NCBI GenBank assembly: GCA_018970025.1
Contig: JAGWXF010000001.1
Location: 167,075 to 231,074, forward strand
DNA length: 64,000 nucleotides
Direction of reading: 5' to 3'
Origin: Actinomycetales bacterium
GTDB taxonomy: Bacteria; Actinomycetota; Actinomycetes; S36-B12
In this document: one piece after another, positions 34,199-42,095 of the stretch
Layout of the letters: each line of letters opens with the position of its first letter
Numbering within the stretch: position 1 is the first letter of the stretch
Translations under genes and position numbers: made by a program
The notes under the pieces: model-generated
Told to the model about the DNA's origin: nothing
The model's database searches: none
Seen by the model: only the letters and a program-made list of their open reading frames with translations

Positions 34199-34612
34199 CT
34201 ACTCGGCAGTCGGCAACGGCATATGCCACGTCGGCGACGCATCATGCACATCGTGTCCGGCCTCGCGCAGCGCATCGATGGCCGCGGCAAGCGCACCCGC
34301 CCGGATGAGCACGTAGTCGGTATCGAAGGTCGATATGGCGAAGACGCTGACACCGGCGGCGGCCAGCGGCTGCGTCAGCGATGCCAGGATCCCCACAAGG
34401 CTGAAAGCCAGCGGGCCCGCGACCTCGAGTGCGCGCCAGCCAGGCTCCGTTCGCGCACCCGCCGGTGCGTCCTGCAGCGCGCAGACCACCGACACCTCGG
34501 CTGCGGTGCGCGTCACGGAGTACAGGGCGCTTCCAGCCGGGGCGGTGGGCCAAGGGGCATGGGGCGCCAGACGGCAGACGCACAGCTCGTCGGGCAGGAG
34601 CCGAAGATCCAC
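34199..34612 (-). CDS. ACT-domain protein
   Basis: A 137-residue protein of the tandem-ACT type (CASTOR/GATS-like), probably binding a small ligand such as an amino acid. ACT-like segments are LPDELCVCRLAPHAPWP at the N terminus and the better conserved PLAFSLVGILASLTQPLAAAGVSVFAISTFDTDYVLI. Start GTG 34612 lies four bases past the stop of the desaturase gene, so both are probably one transcript. Confidence 0.82.
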   Translation of the reverse strand: MDLRLLPDELCVCRLAPHAPWPTAPAGSALYSVTRTAAEVSVVCALQDAPAGARTEPGWRALEVAGPLAFSLVGILASLTQPLAAAGVSVFAISTFDTDYVLIRAGALAAAIDALREAGHDVHDASPTWHMPLPTAE

Positions 34613-34616
34613 GCGT

Positions 34617-35564
34617 TCAGTCCCCTCGCGCCTGCAGCCTGGCCTTGAGGGCATCGCGCTTCTCCTCGAAGCGCTTGGCCGATGCGTCGAGACCATCGAG
34701 GAACTGCGCGAGCTCCTCCCGGGCCCGCTCGCCGTCTGGGCCGAGATCCTCCCGCTCGAACACCTTCCAGGCCCGCAGGACCGGCAGGACGACCTCATCG
34801 CGATGCTGGCGCAGGTCGTAGATGCCGGCAACGGCGATCTGCACGGCCTTACGCTCGAAGCCGTCGATCCCGTGGCCCGGCATGGCGAAGTCCCGCACGC
34901 TGTTGGTGACGGCCTGCATCGTCTCGTCGGGGGCGATCTCGAATGCCGCGCCGAGGACGTTGCGGTAGAACACCATGTGCAGGTTCTCGTCCAGCGCGAT
35001 CCTGGCCAGGAGCTGCTCGCCGATCGGGTCCTCGGTCGCCGCGCCGGTGTTGCGATGCGAGACGCGGGTGGCCAGCTCCTGGAAGGAGACGTAGGACAGC
35101 CCGGCCAGCAGCCCCGGGTGGATCGCGGCGAACCCGGCCTGCATGTGGGTCATCCGGGCCCGCTCGAGCTCGACTGGGTCCACGGATCGTGTCACGAGCA
35201 GGTAGTCGCGGATCGCCATGCCGTGGCGGCCCTCCTCGGCGGTCCAGCGACCGACCCACTCCCCCCACGCCCCGTCGCGGCCGAAGATCGTGGCGATCTC
35301 GTAGTGATAGCTGGGCAGGTTGTCCTCGGTCAGCAGGTTGATGACCAGGCTCGTGCGGGCGGCCTCGGTGAACCTTCGCTCGTCGGGAGCCCACTCGCGG
35401 CCGCCGAGCGGGCCGGAGAAATCCTCGCCCTGGCTCCACGGCACGTACTCGTGCGGGAACCACTCCCTGGCCTGGGAGATATGGCGATTGAGCTCCTGCT
35501 CGACGACCGGCTCGAGGTCGATCAGCAGGCGGACGGCGGTTGGGTCATCGGCGAGCGCGGTCAT
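34617..35564 (-). CDS. Acyl-[acyl-carrier-protein] desaturase, soluble diiron type
   Basis: Predicted stearoyl-ACP desaturase-type enzyme of 315 residues that introduces a double bond into ACP-bound acyl chains. The diiron ligands fit the family: E80 with H87 in EDNLPSYH, E110-E111-G-R-H114, E163 in FQELATRVSH, and D192-E193-xx-H196 in DENLHMVFYR. It is cytosolic and lacks membrane helices. ATG 35564 is preferred to an upstream in-frame codon. The ACT-domain gene follows directly. Confidence 0.9.
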   Translation of the reverse strand: MTALADDPTAVRLLIDLEPVVEQELNRHISQAREWFPHEYVPWSQGEDFSGPLGGREWAPDERRFTEAARTSLVINLLTEDNLPSYHYEIATIFGRDGAWGEWVGRWTAEEGRHGMAIRDYLLVTRSVDPVELERARMTHMQAGFAAIHPGLLAGLSYVSFQELATRVSHRNTGAATEDPIGEQLLARIALDENLHMVFYRNVLGAAFEIAPDETMQAVTNSVRDFAMPGHGIDGFERKAVQIAVAGIYDLRQHRDEVVLPVLRAWKVFEREDLGPDGERAREELAQFLDGLDASAKRFEEKRDALKARLQARGD

Positions 35565-35711
35565 GCGCACACCCTTGCAGACGCGCTCCTGGCAGGCCAA
35601 GTGGGCCGAAGGTCATGCCCGCATGGCCCGAACGGCACTAGGGGTGCGGCAAGCGCCCGCCTACCGTCGAACCGTCACTCGTGATGACCGTTCGCACTGG
35701 AGGTGGGCAGG

Positions 35712-36119
35712 ATGAGCATGACTGATGCCGGGGGCGACGCGGCCGACCAGGCGGAGCGCCTGGTGATGACGCGAGAGGCCGAGGCCGTCCATGCCGGGCT
35801 GAGCGGCCGACGCCAGGAATCGTCCGACGAGGATCTCGGCTATCCCCTGGAGGACCTCGAGGAGGTCCTGGCGATGGAGGATGCGGACGACGCCAGCGAT
35901 GACCCCATGCATGCCGGCGGCCTGCTCCCCCGACGCTGGGTGACGGCCGAGGAGGCCGCGATGCATGTCATCGCCCCGGCCGGCCAGGACGAGGGCTCCT
36001 TCGCCGCAGGCGCCAGCGACGTCGAGCGTGCCGACCCGGCTCGCGATCAGTTCGACGGGATTGCCAGCCCGCTCACCCCGGAGGACGAGACGCTGCTGGG
36101 CATCGACCCGTACGAGTAG
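35712..36119 (+). CDS. Small acidic protein (DUF5709-like)
   Basis: A 135-residue, strongly acidic protein of unknown function. AEEAAMHVI and the terminal LTPEDETLLGIDPYE resemble the actinobacterial DUF5709 family, but I am not certain. It is probably largely disordered. ATG 35712 is placed by GGAGG eight bases upstream; ATG 35718 is also possible. A tetranucleotide repeat begins one base after the stop codon. Confidence 0.65.
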   Translation: MSMTDAGGDAADQAERLVMTREAEAVHAGLSGRRQESSDEDLGYPLEDLEEVLAMEDADDASDDPMHAGGLLPRRWVTAEEAAMHVIAPAGQDEGSFAAGASDVERADPARDQFDGIASPLTPEDETLLGIDPYE

Positions 36120-36149
36120 CCGCCCGCCCGCCCGCCCGCCCGCCCGCCC
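36120..36149. repeat. Tetranucleotide repeat (CGCC)n
   Basis: About seven copies of CCGC/CGCC run from the stop codon of the acidic-protein gene into the left arm of the 66-bp hairpin. Slippage makes the copy number likely to vary. Confidence 0.8.
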
Positions 36150-36213
36150 GCCGAGTTCGACTCCTATCGCCGCTCCGGCCCGCCGGAGCGGCGATAGGAG
36201 TCGAACTCGGCGG
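36148..36213. repeat. 66-bp perfect hairpin element, copy 1
   Basis: Two perfect 31-bp arms (36148-36178 and 36183-36213) enclose a 4-base loop. It lies between convergent genes and may terminate both. The outer 17 bp of each arm, CCGCCGAGTTCGACTCC and its complement, match a second 66-bp element at 56141-56206 except for one base pair, which is changed on both arms. Confidence 0.85.
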
Positions 36214-36231
36214 AACGTGGGGACCGGTGCC

Positions 36232-36498
36232 CTACTTCTTGTCGGACACCTGCTTGTCCTTGCCGCGGAGCTTGCGGAAGCCACCCCGCACGACCCCGCC
36301 GAGCAGCATGCCCAGCACGAACATGATGACCATGAGCAGCCACGCGGGCATGTTGACGCTCATCCACAGGATGTTGACCGGCACGCTGTCGAGGTTCTGC
36401 AGCATGAAGATCAGGGCGATGGCCAGGATGATGATGACCACGACCATGCGAGCGGATGACTTCTTCTTCGCTGGCGGCGGGCTGCCGAACTCGGACAT
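36232..36498 (-). CDS. LapA-domain membrane protein
   Basis: An 88-residue protein with two membrane helices (MVVVIIILAIALIFMLQNLD and WLLMVIMFVLGMLLGGVVRG) and basic tails, the layout of the LapA/DUF1049 family. NLDSVPVNILW is the typical loop. E. coli LapA relatives take part in lipopolysaccharide assembly, which is not relevant here; function in actinobacteria is unknown. ATG 36498 has AGGAG. It is divergent from the enoyl-CoA hydratase gene. Confidence 0.82.
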   Translation of the reverse strand: MSEFGSPPPAKKKSSARMVVVIIILAIALIFMLQNLDSVPVNILWMSVNMPAWLLMVIMFVLGMLLGGVVRGGFRKLRGKDKQVSDKK

Positions 36499-36577
36499 GA
36501 TGACTCCTGAGGTCAGGGCCGCGAGGGTCGCGGCACCCTGCAGATCCTGCCCGATCGCACCAGGGAAGGCGCGCACG

Positions 36578-37423
36578 ATGGCGAATCCCGCCGAACCGTC
36601 GGACCATCCGGCGCCGATTGGTGGCCCCACGGCCGGTGACGACCATGTCGACTACCGCATTGACGGCGCCGTGGCCATCATCACCCTCAACCGACCCGAT
36701 CGGCTCAATGCCATCCTCCCGCCGATGCTCGCGGCCTACGGTCAGTGCCTGCGGCAGGCCGACCGGGATCCGCAGGTCCGGGCCATCGTGATCACCGGGG
36801 CCGGGCGCGGGTTCTGCGCCGGCGCGGACCTGCAGGTCCTCGCCCAGGGGCCGGCTGCCCTCACCGGGTACCTGGCAGGCCAGGACCTCGACAGCATGCC
36901 CACGGCGGCCCTGCACCTGGCCAAGCCGGTCGTGGCCGCGATCAACGGCCCGTGCGCCGGGCTCGGCTTCGTGCTCGCGATCTCCGCGGACGTCCGCTTC
37001 GCCTCGCCCACGGCCACCATGAGCACCTCCTTCAGCCGGCTCGGCCTGGTCGCCGAGTACGGCGTCGCCTGGCTGCTGCCCAGGCTGGTCGGCCTGCCCG
37101 CCGCGACCGAGATCCTCCTGAGCGGGCGCACGATCCAGGCCGACGAGGCCTATCGCCTCGGATTGGTCACGGCCCTGGACGATGACGTGGTGGCCCGGGC
37201 GATCACGTGGGCCCGAGAGGTCGCGGCCACCTGCTCGCCGTCATCGATCCGCGAGATCAAGGCCCAGCTGCTCGCTGCCCAGGCCGAGGGCCTCGACGAT
37301 GCCGTCCGTGCCTCACTGCAGCGCATGGCGGCCTCGTTCGCCGGACCGGACCTCGCCGAGGCCCTTGCCGCACGGGCGGAGAAGCGACCCGTGCGCTTCC
37401 CTGCGATCGGGACGATCGACTAG
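36578..37423 (+). CDS. Enoyl-CoA hydratase/isomerase
   Basis: Crotonase-fold enzyme of 281 residues. Substrate-binding and oxyanion-hole segments are GAGRGFCAGADLQVL near residue 72 and INGPCAGLGFVLAISADVRFA near residue 125. SRLGLVAEYGVAWLLPRLVG follows, with a glutamate in the hydratase position. It may take part in fatty acid or aromatic degradation. ATG 36578 follows GGGAAGG. It converges closely with the DUF4916 gene. Confidence 0.88.
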   Translation: MANPAEPSDHPAPIGGPTAGDDHVDYRIDGAVAIITLNRPDRLNAILPPMLAAYGQCLRQADRDPQVRAIVITGAGRGFCAGADLQVLAQGPAALTGYLAGQDLDSMPTAALHLAKPVVAAINGPCAGLGFVLAISADVRFASPTATMSTSFSRLGLVAEYGVAWLLPRLVGLPAATEILLSGRTIQADEAYRLGLVTALDDDVVARAITWAREVAATCSPSSIREIKAQLLAAQAEGLDDAVRASLQRMAASFAGPDLAEALAARAEKRPVRFPAIGTID

Positions 37424-37426
37424 CCC

Positions 37427-37963
37427 CTACGGCAGCAGCCCGCAGTGGGCCAGCGCCATCCGCACCAGCCGGCCCTGCCCGTTGGTCATCTCCGACTGGA
37501 AGAGCGGCGAGCTTGCCTCCTCCGGCGTGACCCAGACCAGGTCGAGGGCATCCTGCGACGGGGCACAGTCGCCCGAGATCGGCACGACGAAGGCGAGCGA
37601 GACCGCATGCTGTCGCGGATCGTGGAATCCGGTGACCTCCGGATCGGGGAAGTACTCGACCACGGTGAAGGGCTGCGGCGATGCCGGGATCTGGGGCAGC
37701 GCCATCGGCCCGAGGTCCTTCTCCAGGTGCCGGACGAGCGCATCGCGCACCCGCTCCCCGTAGAGCACCCGGCCCGAGACGATCGCCCTGCTGATGCTGC
37801 CATCGGGCATCGCGCGCAGCAGCAGGCCCACGTTCAGCACCTGCCCCTGGCTGCCGGTGCGGACCGGGACGGCGTCGACGTACACGATCGGCAGCCGCTC
37901 CCTGGCGAGGCGAAGCTCCTCCTGGCTCATCCAGGCTGACTGCGTGTCGAGCATCTCGCTCAT
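37427..37963 (-). CDS. DUF4916-family (NUDIX-like) protein
   Basis: A 178-residue actinobacterial protein with a NUDIX-like fold but no complete NUDIX box. Typical segments are IVYVDAVPVRTGSQG, VSGRVLYGERVRDAL and FHDPRQHAVSLAFVV. Function unknown. Two ATG codons compete; ATG 37963 is preferred since a GGAGG lies seven bases upstream, while ATG 37969 touches that GGAGG. It is divergent from msrB. Confidence 0.82.
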   Translation of the reverse strand: MSEMLDTQSAWMSQEELRLARERLPIVYVDAVPVRTGSQGQVLNVGLLLRAMPDGSISRAIVSGRVLYGERVRDALVRHLEKDLGPMALPQIPASPQPFTVVEYFPDPEVTGFHDPRQHAVSLAFVVPISGDCAPSQDALDLVWVTPEEASSPLFQSEMTNGQGRLVRMALAHCGLLP

Positions 37964-38031
37964 CGACATCCCTCCCTGGCACCCACCGCGCCGGCCGCCG
38001 CCTCGCTGGTGCGGACTGGCATGATCGAGCA

Positions 38032-38037
38032 TACGGT
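38032..38037 (+). promoter_or_regulatory. -10-like element of msrB
   Basis: TACGGT ends six bases before ATG 38044, the leaderless pattern. Confidence 0.5.
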
Positions 38038-38043
38038 CATCGC

Positions 38044-38499
38044 ATGGCACATGACACCCCGGCAACCAGCGGCAACCTTCGGCCCGACGGTACGCCCTAT
38101 CCGGTCGCCCGCGACGAGGACCAGTGGAAGGCGAGCCTGACCGGCCAGGAGTACCACGTGCTGCGCGAGGCGGGCACCGAGGCGCCCTACGTCGGCGAGT
38201 ACACCGATACCAAGCAGGTCGGGGTATACGCATGCCGGGCATGCGGCGCCGAGCTGTTCCGCAGCGAGACCAAGTTCGACTCCCATTGCGGCTGGCCGAG
38301 CTTCTACGCCCCGCTGGCGCAGGAGCGCGTGGTCTACCTGACCGACCACCTGCTGGGTTACCCGCGCACCGAGGTTCGCTGCTCGTCCTGCGGCGGTCAC
38401 CTCGGTCACGTGTTCGAGGGCGAGGGCTACGGCACCCCGACCGACCTGCGGTACTGCATCAACTCGATCTCCCTGCGGCTGGAGCCCGAGCAGAGCTGA
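38044..38499 (+). CDS. msrB: Peptide-methionine (R)-S-oxide reductase
   Basis: Reduces the R-epimer of methionine sulfoxide in damaged proteins. The 151-residue protein has two CxxC zinc motifs (YACRACGAEL and VRCSSCGGHL), the conserved HCGWPSF, HLGHVFEGEG, and the catalytic cysteine in RYCINS. It is full length for the single-domain form. The gene stands alone with its own leaderless-type promoter and converges on the EamA transporter. Confidence 0.95.
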   Translation: MAHDTPATSGNLRPDGTPYPVARDEDQWKASLTGQEYHVLREAGTEAPYVGEYTDTKQVGVYACRACGAELFRSETKFDSHCGWPSFYAPLAQERVVYLTDHLLGYPRTEVRCSSCGGHLGHVFEGEGYGTPTDLRYCINSISLRLEPEQS

Positions 38500-38515
38500 A
38501 GCAGCGACGCTCGGG

Positions 38516-39346
38516 CTATCCGGCGGATGCGATGAGCACCACGCCGATCAATGCGGTGACGACGCCGACGTACTGCACGGCCTTGAGCCTCTCGCGCAGC
38601 ACGATGGCGGCCAGGATCGCCGTCACCACCGGGTACAGCGAGCCAAGGACGGCGGTCGTCGCAAGCATGTCCATGGTGATCGCGTAGGCGAACAGGACGT
38701 TCGACACGGCCTCCAGGGCCCCGAGGCCGAAGATCGCGGCGAGATCCCGTCCACGGATGCCCCCGCTGGACCGGGTCCAGGCGAAGATGACCAGGACGAT
38801 CGCCACGATCGTCATCCGGCTTGCGGTAACGGTCATCACCGGGCTGATCTCACTGCCCCGCTGCAGGAAGATGGTGAAGAGGCCGAACCCGATCGCCGAG
38901 ACCGCGGCGAGGATGAGCGGCCGGGCCGACTCGGCGCCGTTGAGCTCGGGCCCGCTTGCCAGGAGGATCCCGCCGATCGCCACGACGATCCCGAGGACCT
39001 GAACCGACGTCGGCGTCTCCCCCATGAGCAGGCCGTAGGCAAGCGGGATGATCACCGAGACCGACACCAGCGGCGAGATGATGCCCATGGGGCCGGTTGC
39101 CAGGGCCATGTAGAACAGCAGCATCGCGACGAATCCGGATACCCCGGCCGCGATTGCCCACGGCCAGTAGGCCGAATCAGCAGACCACCCGCCCATCGCG
39201 GTCGTGATGGCGGCCGCCACGATCAGGCCGAAGACCTGCGCCCATCCATAGACCGGCAGCGCCGCATAGCGCCTCGACATGAATCCGCCGATGAAGTCGG
39301 AGCCGCCCCACATCAGGCTCGACAGCAAGGCCAGGCCGGCACCCAC
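38516..39346 (-). CDS. EamA-family (DMT) transporter
   Basis: Drug/metabolite transporter of 276 residues with ten predicted helices in two EamA repeats (about 1-135 and 145-276). Features include the start LLSSLMWGGSDFIGGF and the closing LYPVVTAILAAIVLRERL. Substrate unknown. GTG 39346 lies six bases after TAGGGT. Confidence 0.87.
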   Translation of the reverse strand: MGAGLALLSSLMWGGSDFIGGFMSRRYAALPVYGWAQVFGLIVAAAITTAMGGWSADSAYWPWAIAAGVSGFVAMLLFYMALATGPMGIISPLVSVSVIIPLAYGLLMGETPTSVQVLGIVVAIGGILLASGPELNGAESARPLILAAVSAIGFGLFTIFLQRGSEISPVMTVTASRMTIVAIVLVIFAWTRSSGGIRGRDLAAIFGLGALEAVSNVLFAYAITMDMLATTAVLGSLYPVVTAILAAIVLRERLKAVQYVGVVTALIGVVLIASAG

Positions 39347-39352
39347 GCTCCG

Positions 39353-39358
39353 ACCCTA
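39353..39358 (-). promoter_or_regulatory. -10-like element of the EamA gene
   Basis: TAGGGT on the minus strand ends six bases before GTG 39346. Confidence 0.5.
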
Positions 39359-39372
39359 GCCGGGCGCGCAGG

Positions 39373-39882
39373 TCAGCTCGGTCGCACGCCTGCCCGGGTG
39401 ACCGGGAAGGTGACGTCGCCGACGCAGGAGGCGATCACCTCGCCGCTATCCGCTGAGATCTGATCGCCCGCCATGCGGACGCGGACCGAGCCGTGGCCAC
39501 GTGAGTTCAGGGTTCCGCTGATGCGATACCGCACCAGTGGCGACAGGCTTGACGACTGGTCGTCGAACACGAAGGTGAAGCGATTGGCATGCATGGTCGA
39601 CTGGCGCGGGTAGTCGATCACCCAGACCGCTGTCGGCGAGACCCGTCCATCGCCGGCATCGGTGCAGTCGACCGTCGTCTGCAGGCTCTTGATGCTGACG
39701 CGTCCGCCATCGACGGACAGCTGCAGGCTGTAGAGCGCCAGGGTGTCGGCACTGCGGAAGATCCCGGACCACAGCACCGGCCGCGCCGAGGCCGCGGGCG
39801 CCCCGCCGAGCAGGCCGGCACCCAGCGCGCAGCCAGCCATGAGGGCCGCCAGGGCCCGGGCGCGAGCCGTGCGAACCGCCAT
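39373..39882 (-). CDS. Secreted protein of unknown function
   Basis: A 169-residue protein not recognised as a known family. An Arg-rich start and the hydrophobic stretch ALAALMAGCALGAGLLGG end in PAASA, a likely signal-peptidase site near residue 33. The mature part is predicted beta-rich, with two cysteines (TTVDCTDAG and VIASCVGD) that could form a disulfide. ATG 39882 is used; an in-frame GTG at 39930 would add a tail before the signal. Confidence 0.65.
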   Translation of the reverse strand: MAVRTARARALAALMAGCALGAGLLGGAPAASARPVLWSGIFRSADTLALYSLQLSVDGGRVSIKSLQTTVDCTDAGDGRVSPTAVWVIDYPRQSTMHANRFTFVFDDQSSSLSPLVRYRISGTLNSRGHGSVRVRMAGDQISADSGEVIASCVGDVTFPVTRAGVRPS

Positions 39883-40050
39883 GCGATATCCGATCTGCCC
39901 AGGCCCGCCGCCGAGAGCACCGGGCTTCACCGGCCTTCCGGGCCGCAGTTCAGGAGCATAGACCGCCGATCATGGGGCGAGGCGACGCGGACCGCGACTG
40001 CCTTCCTGCACGCCACGGCGCGTCAGCGGCTCGGGCGATGGGTCGCGACG

Positions 40051-40056
40051 TACCCT
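40051..40056 (+). promoter_or_regulatory. -10-like element of the DUF3000 gene
   Basis: TACCCT ends six bases before GTG 40063. Confidence 0.5.
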
Positions 40057-40062
40057 CCCACG

Positions 40063-40713
40063 GTGAGGCGCACCAGCGATGCAGTCGGGGCCTTCGACGT
40101 GGCCCTCGACCGGATCAGGGCCATGCGCCCCCGCGAGGAGTTCCATGTCGAGGAGGTGCCGGCACCGCAGCGGCTGGCACCACACGCACTTGCCCTGACC
40201 GCCGAGATGTGGGACGCCGAGGGAGGCGAGGCAGGCTCCGGCAGGTTCGTCCTGCTGCATGATCCGGACGGCACCGACGAGTGGGAGGGGACGTTCCGGG
40301 CCGTGGTCTTCGTCCGCGCACCACTGGAGGCCGACCTGGCAGCCGACCTGCTGCAGGCGGATGTCGGCTGGAGCTGGCTGGTTGACGCCCTGGACTCGGT
40401 ATCCGCCTGCGCCCGACAGCTCGGCGGGACGGTGACCCGGACCTTCAGCACATCCTTCGGGACGATGGACGACCGGCCCGCGAACGGGTCGATCGAGATC
40501 CGGGCCTCCTGGACGCCGCAGCCAGTCGACCGGCCCGAGGAGTCAGGCCGGCCCGAGGAGTCAGGCCGGCCCGAGGAGTCAGGCCGGCCCGAGGAGTCCA
40601 TGGATCGTCACGTCGCCGCATGGCTGGCACTGCTGGAGCTGGCCGCCGGCATGATCCCGGTGCCAGGCGAGGTCACCCGGGTAGATGCCGGCAGGCGTCG
40701 ATCCCGTGCCTGA
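40063..40713 (+). CDS. DUF3000-family protein
   Basis: A 216-residue actinobacterial protein of unknown function, placed as usual just before RNase D. Family signatures are FDVALDRIRAMRPREEF, GRFVLLHDPDGTDEWEG and VGWSWLVDALD. An in-frame 18-bp tandem repeat (40531-40599) adds four RPEESG units between the core and the last helix. The start is fixed by TACCCT six bases upstream. Its end overlaps the RNase D start region. Confidence 0.85.
   Translation: MRRTSDAVGAFDVALDRIRAMRPREEFHVEEVPAPQRLAPHALALTAEMWDAEGGEAGSGRFVLLHDPDGTDEWEGTFRAVVFVRAPLEADLAADLLQADVGWSWLVDALDSVSACARQLGGTVTRTFSTSFGTMDDRPANGSIEIRASWTPQPVDRPEESGRPEESGRPEESGRPEESMDRHVAAWLALLELAAGMIPVPGEVTRVDAGRRRSRA
40531..40599 (+). repeat. 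18-bp coding tandem repeat (RPEESG)
   Basis: Nearly four exact copies of an 18-bp unit keep the DUF3000 frame and encode RPEESG. The unit length is a multiple of three, so expansion or loss would not break the gene. Confidence 0.85.
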
Positions 40714-41971
40714 CCCCGGCAGTCCCAGGGAGCCCCGCGAGGGCGTCCCACCGCTGATCTGCGACTCCCGGCAGCTCACGGCGTACGCAGATGCCGTTGC
40801 CGCCGGCAGCGGGCCCCTGGCACTGGATGCCGAGCGCGCCTCGGGCTATCGCTACAGCCAGCGCGCCTACCTCGTCCAGGTACGCCGCGATGGGGCTGGT
40901 ACCGCCTTGATCGACCCGATTGCCGTCGACGACCTCACCTGCCTGCAGCAGGCCAGCGAGGGCGTCGAGTGGATCCTGCACGCGGCGACCCAGGACCTGC
41001 CATGCCTGGCCGAGGTCGGCCTCCGGCCGACCCGCCTGTTCGACACCGAGCTCGCGGGCCGGCTCCTGGGCCGTGATCGCGTCAGCCTGGCCGCGCTCGT
41101 CGACAGCGAGCTCGGCGAGCACCTGGAGAAGGGGCACGGCGCCGCCGACTGGTCGGCCCGGCCGCTGACGACCGAGCAGCTGCGCTATGCGGCCCTCGAT
41201 GTCGAATGGCTGATCGAGCTGCGGGACTGCCTGGCGGTCGCGCTGTCCGAGGCGGGCAAGGACGGCTGGGCGGAGCAGGAGTTCGCTGCCCTGCTCGACT
41301 TCACCCCACGCGAGCGCGGCGATGATCCATGGCGACGGACGTCCGGGATGCACCGGCTGCGCAAGCCCCGCGCCCTGGCAGTCGTCCGCAGCCTGTGGCT
41401 GGCCCGCGACGACCTGGCGCAGCGCATCGATGTCGCACCTGGTCGGGTGCTCCCGGATGCGGCGATCGTCGCGGCGGCTACCGCCATGCCAGAGTCTCTC
41501 GACGCACTGCTCGCGATCAAGGAGTTCAGCGGACGCGGCCAGGCGCGCCGGGCACGTACCTGGTGGGCTGCGATCCAGCAGGCACGAACGCTGCCCGATG
41601 CCGAGCTCCCGCCGGCCACCGCACCCCTGATCGGGCCGCCGCCGCCCCGGGCCTGGGCTGACCGAGACCCGCTGGCGTGGGCGCGCCTGCAGGCTGCGCG
41701 GGCGGGGCTGGCCGACGCCTCTGAGCAGCATCAGGTGCCGGTGGAGAACCTGCTCAGCCCGGAGCTCGTCCGCCGGATCTGCTGGGATCCGCCGGCCGGC
41801 GAGCCAGCGGCGTCCATCCGGCAGACCCTCGCAGAGGCCGGAGCCCGAGCCTGGCAGCTGGACCTCACCGTCCCGATCCTGGTCGCTGCCCTCGCTGAGC
41901 CGGGGGTCGGGCCTGAGGCCGGGCCTGAGGTCGGGCCTGAGTCCGGGTCGGCCAGCGACGCGCCGACGTGA
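40685..41971 (+). CDS. rnd: Ribonuclease D (DEDD exonuclease with HRDC domain)
   Basis: 3'-5' exoribonuclease of 428 residues acting in RNA maturation. The DEDDy residues are seen in ALDAERASGY (D and E), ATQDLPCLAEV (D), and YAALDVEWL (Y and D). The HRDC domain lies at about 210-295, and a conserved C-terminal region follows. A 12-bp tandem repeat encodes the tail near GPEAGPEVGPE. The start may be ATG 40685, overlapping DUF3000, or GTG 40706 seven codons later. Confidence 0.88.
   Translation: MPAGVDPVPDPGSPREPREGVPPLICDSRQLTAYADAVAAGSGPLALDAERASGYRYSQRAYLVQVRRDGAGTALIDPIAVDDLTCLQQASEGVEWILHAATQDLPCLAEVGLRPTRLFDTELAGRLLGRDRVSLAALVDSELGEHLEKGHGAADWSARPLTTEQLRYAALDVEWLIELRDCLAVALSEAGKDGWAEQEFAALLDFTPRERGDDPWRRTSGMHRLRKPRALAVVRSLWLARDDLAQRIDVAPGRVLPDAAIVAAATAMPESLDALLAIKEFSGRGQARRARTWWAAIQQARTLPDAELPPATAPLIGPPPPRAWADRDPLAWARLQAARAGLADASEQHQVPVENLLSPELVRRICWDPPAGEPAASIRQTLAEAGARAWQLDLTVPILVAALAEPGVGPEAGPEVGPESGSASDAPT
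41906..41941 (+). repeat. 12-bp coding tandem repeat at the RNase D C terminus
   Basis: Three copies of GTCGGGCCTGAG (one with a single change) encode a GPEV/GPEA tail and keep the frame. Confidence 0.75.
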
Positions 41972-41979
41972 CGGTTTGG

Positions 41980-41993
41980 TTACTGGCCAGTAA
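41980..41993. promoter_or_regulatory. 14-bp palindromic operator before fadA
   Basis: TTACTGGCCAGTAA is a perfect palindrome about 100 bases before the thiolase start, eight bases past the RNase D stop codon. It is likely an operator for a TetR-type regulator of beta-oxidation; the regulator is not in this window. A TATCTG hexamer follows within a few bases. Confidence 0.6.
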
Positions 41994-42059
41994 TATCTGA
42001 TCGGTCCTGCGTTCGGTCGCGCGAGCCGGGCCACTCGATCAGCGCCCGAGCATGGCGCC

Positions 42060-42085
42060 GGAGCACGGAGTCGGAGCACGGAGTC
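42060..42085 (+). repeat. 13-bp tandem duplication in the fadA leader
   Basis: GGAGCACGGAGTC occurs twice in a row just before the GGGAG ribosome-binding site of the thiolase gene. Confidence 0.7.
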
Positions 42086-42095
42086 GGGAGCGGCC

